From contig NZ_LT827010.1 of the NCBI RefSeq assembly GCF_900119315.1, positions 9,170,001 through 9,234,000 of the forward strand: DNA of 64,000 nt, read 5' to 3'. A program made the translations under genes and the position numbers. Below, in pieces: positions 52,214-61,610 of the stretch. The stretch is from Actinoplanes sp. SE50/110 (GTDB taxonomy: Bacteria; Actinomycetota; Actinomycetes; Mycobacteriales; Micromonosporaceae). The notes below the pieces were generated by a model, which was not told the origin of the DNA, did no database searches, and worked only from the letters and a program-made list of their open reading frames with translations. Within the stretch, counting starts at the first letter, position 1. Each line of letters begins with the position of its first letter.

Positions 52214-53173
52214 GTGGACGAGGTCCGCAATCTGATCATCATCGGTTCGGGGCCGTCCGGCTACACGGCGGCGCTCTACGCCGCCCGTGCCGAGCTCAAG
52301 CCCCTGGTGATCGAGGGCGTGCAGTCCGGCGGTGCGCTGATGACGACCACCGAGGTGGAGAATTTCCCCGGTCACCGTGACGGGATCATGGGCCCCGAGC
52401 TCATGGACAACATGCGGGCCCAGGCGGAGAAGTTCGGTGCCGAGTTCATCACCGACGACGTCAGCCGGGTAGAGCTGTCCGACAAGCCGACCGAGGCCGG
52501 CACCGAGGGCCTCAAGACCGTCTGGGTCGGCGACCAGCAGTACTTCGCCCGCGCCGTCATCCTGGCGACCGGGTCCGCGTGGCGCCCGATCGGCGTGCCG
52601 GGGGAGCAGGAACTGCTCGGCCACGGGGTGTCCGCGTGTGCCACCTGTGACGGCTTCTTCTTCCGCAACCAGCACATCGTGGTGGTCGGCGGCGGTGACT
52701 CGGCGATGGAGGAGGCGACCTTCCTCACCCGGTTCGCTGAGACGGTGACCATCGTGCACCGCCGGGACAGCTTCCGGGCCAGCAAGGTCATGCAGAAGCG
52801 CGCCCTCGACAACGAGAAGATCAAGGTCGAGTGGAACTCGGTGGTCGAGGAGATCCTGGGCGCGGACGGCAAGGTCGTCGGTGTCCGCCTGCGCAACGTC
52901 CAGACGAACGAGACCAAGGTGCTGGACGTGACCGGCGTGTTCGTCGCGATCGGCCACGACCCGCGCAGCGAGCTGTTCAAGGGCCAGGTCGAGCTGGACG
53001 ACGAGGGCTATGTGAAGGTGCAGTCGCCCAGCACCCGGACCAACATCCCCGGCGTGTTCGCCGCGGGTGACCTGGTCGACCACACGTACCGGCAGGCCAT
53101 CACCGCCTCCGGCACCGGTTGTGCCGCGGCGCTGGACGCCGAGCGCTTCATCGCTTCATTCGTCGAGCTGTAA
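52214..53173 (+). CDS. trxB: Thioredoxin reductase
   Basis: 319 residues; NADPH-dependent FAD enzyme that reduces thioredoxin. FAD site IIIGSGPSGYTAALYAARA, redox pair in SACATCDGFFF, NADPH site VVVGGGDSAMEEA and FAD end GVFAAGDLVDHTYRQAITASGTGC. The GTG at 52214 has GAGGAG seven bases upstream; an earlier in-frame GTG is less well placed. It is followed by trxA. Confidence 0.97.
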   Translation: MDEVRNLIIIGSGPSGYTAALYAARAELKPLVIEGVQSGGALMTTTEVENFPGHRDGIMGPELMDNMRAQAEKFGAEFITDDVSRVELSDKPTEAGTEGLKTVWVGDQQYFARAVILATGSAWRPIGVPGEQELLGHGVSACATCDGFFFRNQHIVVVGGGDSAMEEATFLTRFAETVTIVHRRDSFRASKVMQKRALDNEKIKVEWNSVVEEILGADGKVVGVRLRNVQTNETKVLDVTGVFVAIGHDPRSELFKGQVELDDEGYVKVQSPSTRTNIPGVFAAGDLVDHTYRQAITASGTGCAAALDAERFIASFVEL

Positions 53174-53189
53174 GACCGGGAGGGTCCTC

Positions 53190-53507
53190 GTGAAGGTCGT
53201 CACCGACAAGTCGTTCGCCACCGACGTGCTGGCGTCCGACAAGCCAGTGCTGGTGGATTTCTGGGCTGAGTGGTGCGTGCCCTGCAAGAAGGTCGACCCG
53301 CTGCTGGCCGAGATCGCCGAGTCCGAGCTGGGTTCGCAGGTGGAGATCGTCAAGGTCAACATCGACGAGAACCCGCAGACGGCGCTCGCCTACCAGGTGA
53401 TGTCGGTGCCGACGCTGGCCATCTTCAAGGACGGCGAGCGGGTGAACCTGGTGACCGGTGCCAAGCCGAAGAGCTTCCTGGTCAACTTCATCGAGTCGGC
53501 GCTCTGA
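53190..53507 (+). CDS. trxA: Thioredoxin
   Basis: 105 residues. The redox site reads FWAEWCVPCKK, with Val where most thioredoxins have Gly (WCGPC); the cis-Pro loop is VMSVPTLAIFKDG. GGAGGG precedes the GTG start. It lies 16 bases after trxB and is closed by a strong terminator, so trxB-trxA end here. Confidence 0.95.
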   Translation: MKVVTDKSFATDVLASDKPVLVDFWAEWCVPCKKVDPLLAEIAESELGSQVEIVKVNIDENPQTALAYQVMSVPTLAIFKDGERVNLVTGAKPKSFLVNFIESAL

Positions 53508-53536
53508 TCCTCCGCTTCCGGCTTTCCCACTTTTCG

Positions 53537-53573
53537 GTGCCCCGCGTCCGCGCTTGGACGCGGGGCACTTTTT
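53537..53573 (+). terminator. Rho-independent terminator after trxA
   Basis: A 13-bp perfect stem (GTGCCCCGCGTCC and complement), six-base loop and five T residues. Confidence 0.93.
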
Positions 53574-53629
53574 GCCCGCCGGAGTACGCTCCGGAAGGTC
53601 GTCCCTTTCTCGCCCCTAGGGAGTCGTGA

Positions 53630-54781
53630 GTGCGGTCCATCCGACGCGGAGACACCGGCCCTGCCGTTTCCGAGATCCGGTCGATCCTGATCGGCCTGGA
53701 GTTGCTCGCCGAGCCCGAGCCGGACGTCTTCGACGAGCCGCTGGAAAACGCGGTGCGCGAGTTCCAGCAGAGCCGCGGTCTCGGCGTGGACGGCATGGTC
53801 GGTGACGAGACGTGGCGCGCCCTGGACGGGGCCCGCTGGCGGCTCGGCTCGCGCACCCTGTTCCACTCGGTGCCGGGCGCGCTGACCGGTGAGGACGTGC
53901 ATGCGTTGCAGGAGCGGCTGCTGGAGATGGGGTACGACCCGGGTCGCCCCGACTCCATCTACGGTGCCCGCACCGCCCGCGCCGTCGCCCAGTTCCAGCG
54001 CGAGGTCGGCCTGGCCCCGGACGGTTCGGTCGGCCCGCAGACCATGAAGGCGTTGCGCCGCCTCGGCCGCAAGGTGGTCGGCGGCCGCCCACAGTGGCTG
54101 CGCGAGGCGGAGGCGTTCCGCCAGTCCGGACCGAACCTGGTCGGCAAGACGATCGTCATCGACCCCGGGCACGGCGGCGGCGCCGACACCGGTGTGCTGG
54201 TGCCCGACGGCCCGCTTCGCTGGACCGAGGCCGACCTGGTGTTCGACCTGGCCGCCCGGCTGGAGGGTCGGCTCGCCGCGGCCGGCATGCGGGTGCACCT
54301 GACCCGCGGCCCGCAGCCGGCCGAACCGATGAGTGGCACCGACCGGGCCGCGCTGGCCAACAGCCTCGGCGCCGACCTGCTGATCTCACTGCACCTCGAC
54401 GGTCATCCGTCGGAGGCGGCCGAGGGGGTGGCGACCTACCACTACGGCACCGGCAGCGGTCTGAGCAGCACGGTGGGGGAGCGGCTGGCGGCGCTGGTGC
54501 AACGCGAAATCGTGGTCCGCACCGGGATGCACGACTGCCGCACGCACGCCAAGACCTGGGACCTGCTGCGCCTGACCCGGATGCCGGCGGTGCGTGTCGA
54601 CCTCGGCTACCTGACCTCGCCGGCGGATCGGGAGCGGCTGGTCAACCCGATGTTCCGGGAGCAGATCGTCGAGGCGATCCTGGCCGCGGTGCAGCGGATG
54701 TATTTCCCGGTCGAGCGGGACGTGCCGACCGGGTCGATCGACGTGCGGGCGCTGCGGATGGCGCTGGCCGACCGGACCTGA
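53630..54781 (+). CDS. cwlM: Peptidoglycan regulator/amidase-like protein CwlM
   Basis: 383 residues: two peptidoglycan-binding-1 domains (about 1-65, DTGPAVSEIRSILIGLELL, and 78-150, DVHALQERLLEMGYDP), then an Amidase_3 domain with VIDPGHGGGADTG, the ADLLISLHLDGHPS segment and RTHAKTWDLLRLTRMPAVRVDLGYL. There is no signal peptide, matching the cytoplasmic CwlM of mycobacteria, which activates MurA rather than cutting the wall. Zinc-ligand residues look largely kept, so catalysis cannot be excluded. The stop abuts that of the convergent GNAT gene. Confidence 0.92.
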   Translation: MRSIRRGDTGPAVSEIRSILIGLELLAEPEPDVFDEPLENAVREFQQSRGLGVDGMVGDETWRALDGARWRLGSRTLFHSVPGALTGEDVHALQERLLEMGYDPGRPDSIYGARTARAVAQFQREVGLAPDGSVGPQTMKALRRLGRKVVGGRPQWLREAEAFRQSGPNLVGKTIVIDPGHGGGADTGVLVPDGPLRWTEADLVFDLAARLEGRLAAAGMRVHLTRGPQPAEPMSGTDRAALANSLGADLLISLHLDGHPSEAAEGVATYHYGTGSGLSSTVGERLAALVQREIVVRTGMHDCRTHAKTWDLLRLTRMPAVRVDLGYLTSPADRERLVNPMFREQIVEAILAAVQRMYFPVERDVPTGSIDVRALRMALADRT

Positions 54782-55432
54782 TCAGTTCTCGATCGAACTG
54801 GTGGCGGGCATCGGGCGGAGCAGTTTCTCCGGGCTCATCGAGCCGAGCAGTTTCTCCAGCGCATATTCGACGTCCGACTTCCAGGACAGCGCGGTACGCA
54901 GTTCGAGCCGCAGCCGCGGGTAACGCGGGTGCGGCCGGACCGTCTTGAAGCCCACCGACAGGAAGAAGTCGACCGGCGCCACGCAGGCGCCCTCGGCGTC
55001 CTCGTCCGGCTTGGCGTCGCCGAACGCCTCGATCGCCTTCACCCCGCGCTTGGTCAGGTCCCGGGCGACGCCCTGCACCAGCATCCGGCCCAGGCCGCCG
55101 CCGGCGAACGCGGGCACCACCTTGGCCGTGGTCAGCAGCGCGGCGTCGGCACTGACCGGCGAGGTGGGGAAGGCCATCGAGCGGGGCACGTAGGCCGGCG
55201 GGGCGAACATCACGAACCCGGCCGGCATGCCGTCCACGTAGGCCAGCTTGCCGCAGGAACCCCACTCCAGCAGCGTCTGGGAGACCCACGCCTCCTTCTC
55301 CAGGCCGGGGTCACCGGAGGCACAGGCCCGCTCGGCGGAGACCGGATCAAGCTCCCAGTACACGCACTGACGGCACGGTCGCGGCAGGTCCTCCAGGGTG
55401 TCGAGGGTGAGATTGACCAGGCGTCGCGACAT
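54782..55432 (-). CDS. GNAT-like acetyltransferase (Rv3916c type)
   Basis: 216 residues from ATG 55432 (MSRRLVNLTLDTLEDLP); the upstream extension is not used. It begins with a Cys pair (PRPCRQCVYWE) and has a GNAT-type acetyl-CoA loop (AKVVPAFAGGGLGRMLVQGVARDL) and a strand typical of the fold (VDFFLSVGFKTVRPHPRYPRLRLEL). The substrate is unknown. The location between cwlM and parB is conserved (Rv3916c). Confidence 0.85.
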   Translation of the reverse strand: MSRRLVNLTLDTLEDLPRPCRQCVYWELDPVSAERACASGDPGLEKEAWVSQTLLEWGSCGKLAYVDGMPAGFVMFAPPAYVPRSMAFPTSPVSADAALLTTAKVVPAFAGGGLGRMLVQGVARDLTKRGVKAIEAFGDAKPDEDAEGACVAPVDFFLSVGFKTVRPHPRYPRLRLELRTALSWKSDVEYALEKLLGSMSPEKLLRPMPATSSIEN

Positions 55433-55626
55433 GCGGACCCCCTGCGCTCGACTCGGACACCGGACCGGCGCGCTCGGTCGCGCCTCGCAAATCGTACGTC
55501 GCCGCACCCATGAGCGGGAGCGTGTCCGGCGATGCCCGACCCGTACGGACGGCTCTCGATGGTGCCCGTGGCGACTAATCTATGGACAGTTTCGTTCACA
55601 CGTTCAGTGATTGAGGTGAGAGCCGC

Positions 55627-56937
55627 ATGACCGGTACTACCCAGGACGACTACACCGATCGTTATGCCCGGCGGGTCCGCGGGATGACGACGTCCGAGAT
55701 CCGTGCGCTGTTCGCCGTCGCCAGCCGGCCCGAAGTGGTGTCGCTGGCCGGCGGGTCGCCGTTCATCGCCGCGCTGCCGCTCGACGCGGTCGGCGAGATG
55801 ATGAGCCGGCTGGCCGTCGACCACGGCGCCACCAGCCTGCAGTACGGGATCGGCCAGGGCACGATCGAGCTCCGCGAGCGGATCTGCGAGGTGATGGCGC
55901 TCTCCGGCATCCAGGGCGCGTCACCCGACGACGTGGTGGTGACCGTCGGCGGGCAGCAGGCGCTCGATCTGCTGGCCCGGCTGTTCCTCGACCCGGGCGA
56001 CGTGGTGCTCGCCGAGGGGCCGACCTACGTCGGCGCACTCGGCGTCTTCCAGGCCGCCCAGGCACAGGTGCGGCACGTGGCCATGGACGCCGACGGGCTG
56101 ATCCCGGAAGCACTCGAGGAGGCCATCGCGGCCGGGGTGGCCGCCGGCCGACCGGCCAAGTTCCTCTACACGATCCCCACCTTCCAGAACCCGGCCGGCG
56201 TGACCCTCAGCGAACAGCGGCGGGAGCGGGTGCTCGACATCTGCGAGCGGGCCGGGCTCCTGGTGATCGAGGACGACCCGTACGGGATGCTCGCGTTCGA
56301 GGGTGACGCGCCCCGGCCGCTGCGGGCACGACGGCGCGACGGGGTCTTCTACTGCAGCACGTTCTCCAAGACGTTCGCTCCCGGGCTGCGCGTCGGGTGG
56401 ATCCTGGCGCCCCACGCCGTACGGGAGAAGCTGGTCATGATGAGCGAAGCGAATGTGCTCTGCCCGAGCGCGTTCGCCCAGGGCGCGGTCACCCAGTACC
56501 TGACGACGATGCCGTGGCGCGAGCAGATCAAGGTGTATCGGGAGATCTACCGCGAGCGCCGGGACGCGCTGCTGAGCGCGCTCACCGACCTGATGCCGGC
56601 CGGCACCGCCTGGACCCGTCCGGCCGGCGGCCTGTTCGTCTGGGCCACCCTGCCCGACGGCCTCGACTCCAAGGCGATGATGCCGCGGGCGATCGCGGCG
56701 CGGGTCGCCTACGTGCCCGGAACAGGTTTCTACGCCGATGGCACCGGACGGGGGAACATGCGACTCAACTTCTCGTTCTCGGCACCGGAACGGCTTCGTG
56801 AGGGCGTGCGGCGCCTGTCCGGGGTGATGGAGCAGGACCTGGCGATGCGCGCGGTCTTCGGCGGCTCCGCGGCCCTGTCGTCCCAGCGCCGGCGCGGTCC
56901 GGCCGCCGCCGACGCGCCCGGCCCCGACTTGGCATGA
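55627..56937 (+). CDS. PLP-dependent aminotransferase (class I/II, LysN/2-aminoadipate type)
   Basis: 436 residues of fold type I. SLAGGSPFIAALPLDAV and LQYGIGQGTIELRERIC are typical of the MocR-like/aminoadipate group; the PLP lysine is in FYCSTFSKTFAPGLRVGWI (about residue 248), with IPTFQNPAGVTL and RLNFSFSAPE for binding. GAGGTGA precedes the ATG. A 40-residue disordered tail ends the protein. The ATGA overlap with the ATP-grasp gene suggests they act in one pathway; the substrate is not known. Confidence 0.88.
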   Translation: MTGTTQDDYTDRYARRVRGMTTSEIRALFAVASRPEVVSLAGGSPFIAALPLDAVGEMMSRLAVDHGATSLQYGIGQGTIELRERICEVMALSGIQGASPDDVVVTVGGQQALDLLARLFLDPGDVVLAEGPTYVGALGVFQAAQAQVRHVAMDADGLIPEALEEAIAAGVAAGRPAKFLYTIPTFQNPAGVTLSEQRRERVLDICERAGLLVIEDDPYGMLAFEGDAPRPLRARRRDGVFYCSTFSKTFAPGLRVGWILAPHAVREKLVMMSEANVLCPSAFAQGAVTQYLTTMPWREQIKVYREIYRERRDALLSALTDLMPAGTAWTRPAGGLFVWATLPDGLDSKAMMPRAIAARVAYVPGTGFYADGTGRGNMRLNFSFSAPERLREGVRRLSGVMEQDLAMRAVFGGSAALSSQRRRGPAAADAPGPDLA

Positions 56938-57896
56938 TCACCACCATGGAGTTGCGAGTCTTGGTTCTGGCCGGCGGGCTTTCCTACGAGCGGGACGTCT
57001 CGCTGCGGTCCGGGCGCCGGGTGCTGGATGCGCTCAGGTCCCGGGGCATCGAGGCCGAACTGCACGACGCCGACGTGTCCCTGCTCCCGGCGCTGCAGGC
57101 CGACCCGCCCGACGCGGTGGTGATCGCGCTGCACGGGGCCACCGGCGAGGACGGGTCGCTGCGCGGGGTGCTCGACCTGTGCGCGGTGCCGTACGTGGGG
57201 GCCGACGCCCGCACCGCCCGCCTCGCCTGGGACAAGCCGTCCGCCAAAGCACGCTTGCGGGAGTCGGGCATCCCGACGCCGGACTGGGTGGCGTTGCCGC
57301 ACGACCGGTTCTCCGAACTGGGGGCGGTGGCGGTCCTCGACCGGATCGTGTCCCGGCTCGGTCTGCCGCTGATGGTGAAACCGGCGCAGGGCGGCAGTGG
57401 GTTGGGCGCCGCGGTGGTCCGGGACGCGGCGGACCTGCCGGCGGCCATGGTGGGCTGTTTCGCGTACGACTCGACCGCGCTGGTCGAGCAGTACGTCAGC
57501 GGAACCCGGCTGGCGGTGTCGATCGTCGACCTGGGGTCGGGGCCACGGGCGCTGCCGATCGTGGAGATCGTGCCGCGGGACGGGGTGTACGACTACGCGG
57601 CCCGATACACGGCGGGGCTGACGACGTGGCATGTGCCGGCCCGGCTGTCGGCGGCGGTGGCGTCCCGGGTGAGTGAGACGGCCCTGGCGGCGTATCAGGC
57701 CCTGGGGTTGCGGGACCTCTCCCGGATCGACGTGATCGTGGGGGAGGACGGGGAAGCGCAGGTCTTGGGGTGCAACGTTTCGCCGGGGATGACGGAGACG
57801 TCGTTGCTGCCGTTGGCGGTTCAGGCTGATGGGGCGGACCTGGGAGAGATCCTGGGGGTTCTGGTGGAACGGGCGGTTGATCGGAAGGCTCTTTAG
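56934..57896 (+). CDS. D-alanine--D-alanine ligase-family ATP-grasp enzyme
   Basis: 320 residues; start ATG 56934 overlaps the aminotransferase stop, with MELRVLVL at 56946 as alternative. The N-terminal domain has LAGGLSYERDVSLRSGRRV and IALHGATGEDGSLRGVLDL; the ATP-grasp part has PLMVKPAQGGSGLGAAVV, LVEQYVSGTRLAVSI and QVLGCNVSPGMTETSLLPLA. Asn in CNVSPG keeps one metal ligand. It resembles Ddl but the aminotransferase partner suggests another amino-acid or dipeptide ligase; I leave it without a symbol. Confidence 0.88.
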   Translation: MITTMELRVLVLAGGLSYERDVSLRSGRRVLDALRSRGIEAELHDADVSLLPALQADPPDAVVIALHGATGEDGSLRGVLDLCAVPYVGADARTARLAWDKPSAKARLRESGIPTPDWVALPHDRFSELGAVAVLDRIVSRLGLPLMVKPAQGGSGLGAAVVRDAADLPAAMVGCFAYDSTALVEQYVSGTRLAVSIVDLGSGPRALPIVEIVPRDGVYDYAARYTAGLTTWHVPARLSAAVASRVSETALAAYQALGLRDLSRIDVIVGEDGEAQVLGCNVSPGMTETSLLPLAVQADGADLGEILGVLVERAVDRKAL

Positions 57897-57914
57897 CGGC
57901 GGGTGCTGGTGAAG

Positions 57915-57945
57915 CGGGCGCGATCCTCGGGGAGGGTCGCGCCCG
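57915..57945. terminator. Hairpin between ATP-grasp gene and parS
   Basis: A 14-bp stem (CGGGCGCGATCCTC with its complement, one T-G pair) and three-base loop between convergent genes. Confidence 0.85.
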
Positions 57946-57948
57946 TTC

Positions 57949-57962
57949 GTTTCACGTGAAAC
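57949..57962. other. parS: parS site 1
   Basis: Perfect palindrome GTTTCACGTGAAAC, the ParB-binding core, just beyond the stop of the HIT-like gene. Confidence 0.95.
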
Positions 57963-57966
57963 GGGT

Positions 57967-58878
57967 CTATCCGTCGGTGTTTCCCGCGCCGGCTGCGGCG
58001 GCCCCGGCCCCGGTGCTGAGAATTCCGGTGCCGAACGGGATCCGCTCGTTCTCCGTCGACGCGATCACGCCGGTCGACCCTGGGGCGGGCACGGTGGACT
58101 GGTGGGGGATACCGGCCTCTGCGGCGGGCGACGGAGCCGCCGAGGCGGGTGGACTGCCGGCGGACGGGGCGTCGGTGTGACGTACCCAGGAGTCCGTCGC
58201 CGGAGTCGCAGCGGCCTGCATGTCGCCGAGCGTCGCCGGCCGGCGGGTCTCCTCGCGCCCGTCACCGGTGCCGGTCGGGACGTTGAGCGTCGAGGGCGAC
58301 TCCCATTCGATCGGGGCCGGCGCGGCGTTGGCCTGGCCACCGAAGTCGGCGAGCCAGGCAGCGACGAGCGCGAGGTTTTCTCGCCACTGCGGCTCCGGAA
58401 TGACCGGCAGGATGTCGTCCCACAGCGACAGGAACGTGCCTCGCAGTTGCAGCCGGCCATAGGGCCGGGCGAGAAACCACATGTGCAGGTGCGCGGATCC
58501 GTCACCCCATCGGTTCACGTGCACCCGGGCCACCCCGTCGAGCGATCGGATCGCGCGCTCCAGCCGGACCGTCATCACGCCGAGCTCGGCCGCCAGAAGG
58601 TTCGGCAGGTCCCCCAGGTCGAGGTGCGACCGACACTCCAGGATCAGCACGGCCGGCAGCCCGGTAGGTCGGTCCATGGCCCGCACCCGCCATCGTTCCG
58701 ACACCCAGATGTACGCGTCATCGGGCGTAGTGCAGGCCACACAGTCGGCCCCATCCTCGCCGCTGCGCGGCGGCTCCACCTCCACCGGGGGAGCGAGCTT
58801 CTTGACCCGCATGTCACCCTCGAACGGGAAGGAGGGCCAGCGGGTGAAGTCAGGCAGTGAGCCGGTGTTCTCAGACAC
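57967..58878 (-). CDS. HIT-like protein beside the parS region
   Basis: 303 residues. The N-terminal 200 residues look like the HIT/GalT fold: DCVACTTPDDAYIWVSERWRV, VLILECRSHLDLGDLP and GDGSAHLHMWFLARP. The histidine triad is degenerate (H-L-H-M-W), so hydrolase activity may be lost. About 100 Pro/Ala/Ser-rich residues follow. TAAGGT six bases before the GTG start marks a leaderless transcript. I do not know its role; it is next to the origin-proximal parS array. Confidence 0.72.
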   Translation of the reverse strand: MSENTGSLPDFTRWPSFPFEGDMRVKKLAPPVEVEPPRSGEDGADCVACTTPDDAYIWVSERWRVRAMDRPTGLPAVLILECRSHLDLGDLPNLLAAELGVMTVRLERAIRSLDGVARVHVNRWGDGSAHLHMWFLARPYGRLQLRGTFLSLWDDILPVIPEPQWRENLALVAAWLADFGGQANAAPAPIEWESPSTLNVPTGTGDGREETRRPATLGDMQAAATPATDSWVRHTDAPSAGSPPASAAPSPAAEAGIPHQSTVPAPGSTGVIASTENERIPFGTGILSTGAGAAAAGAGNTDG

Positions 58879-59473
58879 GTCGTGACCTTAGCCCAGCCCA
58901 GGACGGCCTGTCCCGACCCAATTTCGCACGATCGTGCAGACGGGTTCGCGCCGTGGTGCGGGCGGCCCTCCGGCGCATGTTGTCGGCGCTTTTGCACTCC
59001 GCCACGGTTCACTTCGACGCTCGGCCAGCGAGAACAGCGATCACGAAAAATGGCGCTACCGGTATTCGTCGGTCCGTGCCGTCGGTAGCCCTACCCTCGT
59101 CACGCCCCATCCGTGGGCCCTATCAGTCCCGCCTCTCGGTGGTACTTCAGTTGGTGTCTCGGGACCATGCCGCGGGTCGGTCTGCGGGTGATGTTGCCGG
59201 CAGATGGGTTCGGTCCAGCCGCAACTCCCCGCCTCTGGCGTCGGTTACCAGCTGGCGCCGTTCGCTGTTCGCGTTGACCGACATAGCTTCTGGTCTGGCT
59301 CGCCCTGCGCTCAACAGCCCGCCGGCACAGCGGTCGTCATCGCTGTGCCGGATCGAGGACGACGCACCTCCGGTGTGTCCCGCCGGCGGCCACACAAGTC
59401 GACAAAGGTGATCACGTGTCTCTCCACACACATGTCCCCAAGTTATCCACAGAAGTTATCCACAGGCCCATGC

Positions 59474-59487
59474 GTTTCACGTGAAAC
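59474..59487. other. parS: parS site 2
   Basis: GTTTCACGTGAAAC, perfect, ten bases after a DnaA box. Confidence 0.95.
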
Positions 59488-59551
59488 ACGACGTAGAACG
59501 CTTGCGCCCCCTGTGGATAGCCCCGTGGACAACCCCCATCCCATCGGCGTC

Positions 59552-59565
59552 GTTTCACGTGAAAC
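59552..59565. other. parS: parS site 3
   Basis: GTTTCACGTGAAAC, perfect, 78 bases from site 2. Confidence 0.95.
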
Positions 59566-60110
59566 GGAGATCCGTCAAACCTCAGCAGCAAAACCCACAG
59601 GGTGTGGATAGTGGCTGTCACCCATACCAGGAGGCCGTCTCGGCTACGCCTTGAACAAGTCTTTTTTGCAACGCCATATCGAAGGCCGCACTTGCCGAGG
59701 TGATCACCACGGCGTCGCGTATCAACTTCGCTGATCGCGGCTAACACGTAGCGTCTTCATGTAAACGCTGTAGATCCGTCGTTCGGTGCTGACCGCTCCG
59801 ACCTATGCCGCTCGGGTAAACCGCTCAGCTCAACCGGTCCAGCCTGTCGACCCGATCCAGTCGATCCAGCCCGGCCCAGCTCGGCTCTACTTAGGCACTA
59901 TCCGGCCGGCTCCCCTAGATCCGGCCCAACCCCGCGCCCGCCCTTGATCCGGCCCAACCTGGCGCCGCCCGGGCCCGGCTCGATCCCGCGTCCGACCCGA
60001 CCCGGCCCACTTCAGCGCCGCCCAGGTCCGGCCCAATCCCGCGACGCCGGGGTCCGGCCCGACCCCGCGTCCGACCCGACCCCGCGTCCGACCCGACCCG
60101 GCCCAATTTA

Positions 60111-60243
60111 GCGCCGCCCAGGGTCGGCCCAAATTCGGCGCCCAACCCGATCGGCAACCCACCCCAGCGCCGCCCAGGGTCGGCCCAAATTCGGCGCCCA
60201 ACCCGATCGGCAACCCACCCCAGCGCCGCCCAGGGTCGGGTCC
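60111..60243. repeat. 56-base tandem duplication
   Basis: Units start at 60111, 60167 and 60223 (partial); the two full copies are identical in the bases read. It is embedded in a longer array of gacccgacc/ggcccaa motifs (about 59930-60250). Confidence 0.88.
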
Positions 60244-60929
60244 AAACTCGGCTCCCGCCTCGATCGTCAAGCCACCCGAGCGCCGCCTTGTCCCCACGCC
60301 ATCCAGCGCCGTTCTGCTACGCCATGCCGAGCTCCGGTTCGACCAGACATGGGCCGGCCAGCCCTCGTCGTCGACTTCCACCCTTCGAGGAGCAGGGGGT
60401 CGTTAACAGCTATACAGCCAACCGCCCCGGCTAACAGCAGACGACTGCTAAATCCAACTTCTCATGGCCGACATCTAACTTCACGCGTCCAGCCGATGCA
60501 CGCGGCACACACGATCCCGCACCGGAATCAACACCGCCAAGCCGCATCCAAACATCAGCGCCCCCGCGGACACACCGGGACCGAAGGCTCACCAGCAAAC
60601 TCGCCACAGAGCTCGGCACTCGCCATCAACCATCGGCGCCGCTTCCCATCGCCCCGACACCCGTCATACGCCGTTCGCAACCCGGCCGTCCCGCACCCCG
60701 CGGCCCGGCGCTCCGTCGTCCAGCACCCGACGTTCAGCACCCCGGCGCCCGGCACTCTGTAGCGCGGTGCCCTGTGGCCCGACATCTCGCGGGCCAGTAC
60801 CCGCCGCCCCAACACCCGAGCACTCTGCCGCTTGAAGCCTGTCGCCCGGAACACGCCACCGTGGCCCCGCCTCCCGGGCCTGCCGCCCTACCCAATGCCC
60901 ACGATCCGCCGCCGAGTGCCGCCGCTCAG

Positions 60930-61010
60930 CCCTGCCGCCCAGCCGCGCCGCCCAGCCGCGCCGCCCAGCCGCGCCGCCCAGCCCTGCCGCTCAGCTCCGC
61001 CGCCCAGCCC
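60930..61010. repeat. 12-base array
   Basis: Repeats of cagccgcgccgc, five or more units, grading into variants at both ends. Confidence 0.8.
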
Positions 61011-61342
61011 CCGTCCACGAATCTGGCTACCTGCGTTAGAGAAGCACGCGATGCCTGACTACCAGGACCCAGCGCTGAAGCGGCGCCCAGAGAGACGTGG
61101 CGGGCTGAGCGACCCTCAACGTCTCCCGAGAGCGTGACGGCGTTCTACGAAGAAGGGCGAAGGGTTCGGGAGCCGATCTCGACCGAGCCCGCAGGCAAAC
61201 GACCGTGACAAGCCAATCGGACGGCCCGAGCGAGACTTCGCGGAATGCGGATCTTCGGTCGGCTAAGCGCCGAGCTTGGACTTCGGCCGCCACTGCTCTG
61301 AACGCCGGTTGCCCCCTTCACGACCTCATTCCAATAAGTCAG

Positions 61343-61356
61343 GTTTCACGTGAAAC
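61343..61356. other. parS: parS site 4
   Basis: GTTTCACGTGAAAC, perfect. Confidence 0.95.
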
Positions 61357-61491
61357 GGAGGTCGCCCCCATCAGACGGCTACCGGAATGGCCAGTCAGTG
61401 TGAAGACGGCCTGTCAGCGGTCGTCGCGCGGGCGGGTTGGCTCCCGGGCAGTCCGCTCGGGGGCTGGGCCGCCAACGAGCCGGTCGCGCCG

Positions 61492-61610
61492 GGCCGCTCG
61501 GTGGAAAGGGCCACTCGGTGGAAGGGCCACTCGGTGGAAGGGCCACTCAGTGGAAGGGCGCCTCGGTGCAAAGGCCGCTTGGCGGACGGGCGCCTCGGTG
61601 GACAGGACGG
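61492..61610. repeat. 16-base minisatellite
   Basis: Units gggccactcggtggaa begin at 61508, 61524, 61540 and 61556 with degenerate flanking copies. Confidence 0.85.

Larger units (their letters stand above)
59443..59611. promoter_or_regulatory. DnaA-box cluster between parS sites
   Basis: TTATCCACA occurs exactly at 59443-59451 and 59456-59464 (13 bases apart). TGTGGATAG at 59512-59520 and 59603-59611 and CGTGGACAA at 59524-59532 are one-mismatch boxes in reverse orientation to TTATCCACA or TTGTCCACA. Two parS sites lie among them. Confidence 0.8.

Noticed and set aside
58857..59411. Plus-strand frame of 184 residues across the parS region
   Set aside because: It starts inside the HIT-like gene, runs through non-coding DNA and shows no domain or codon bias.
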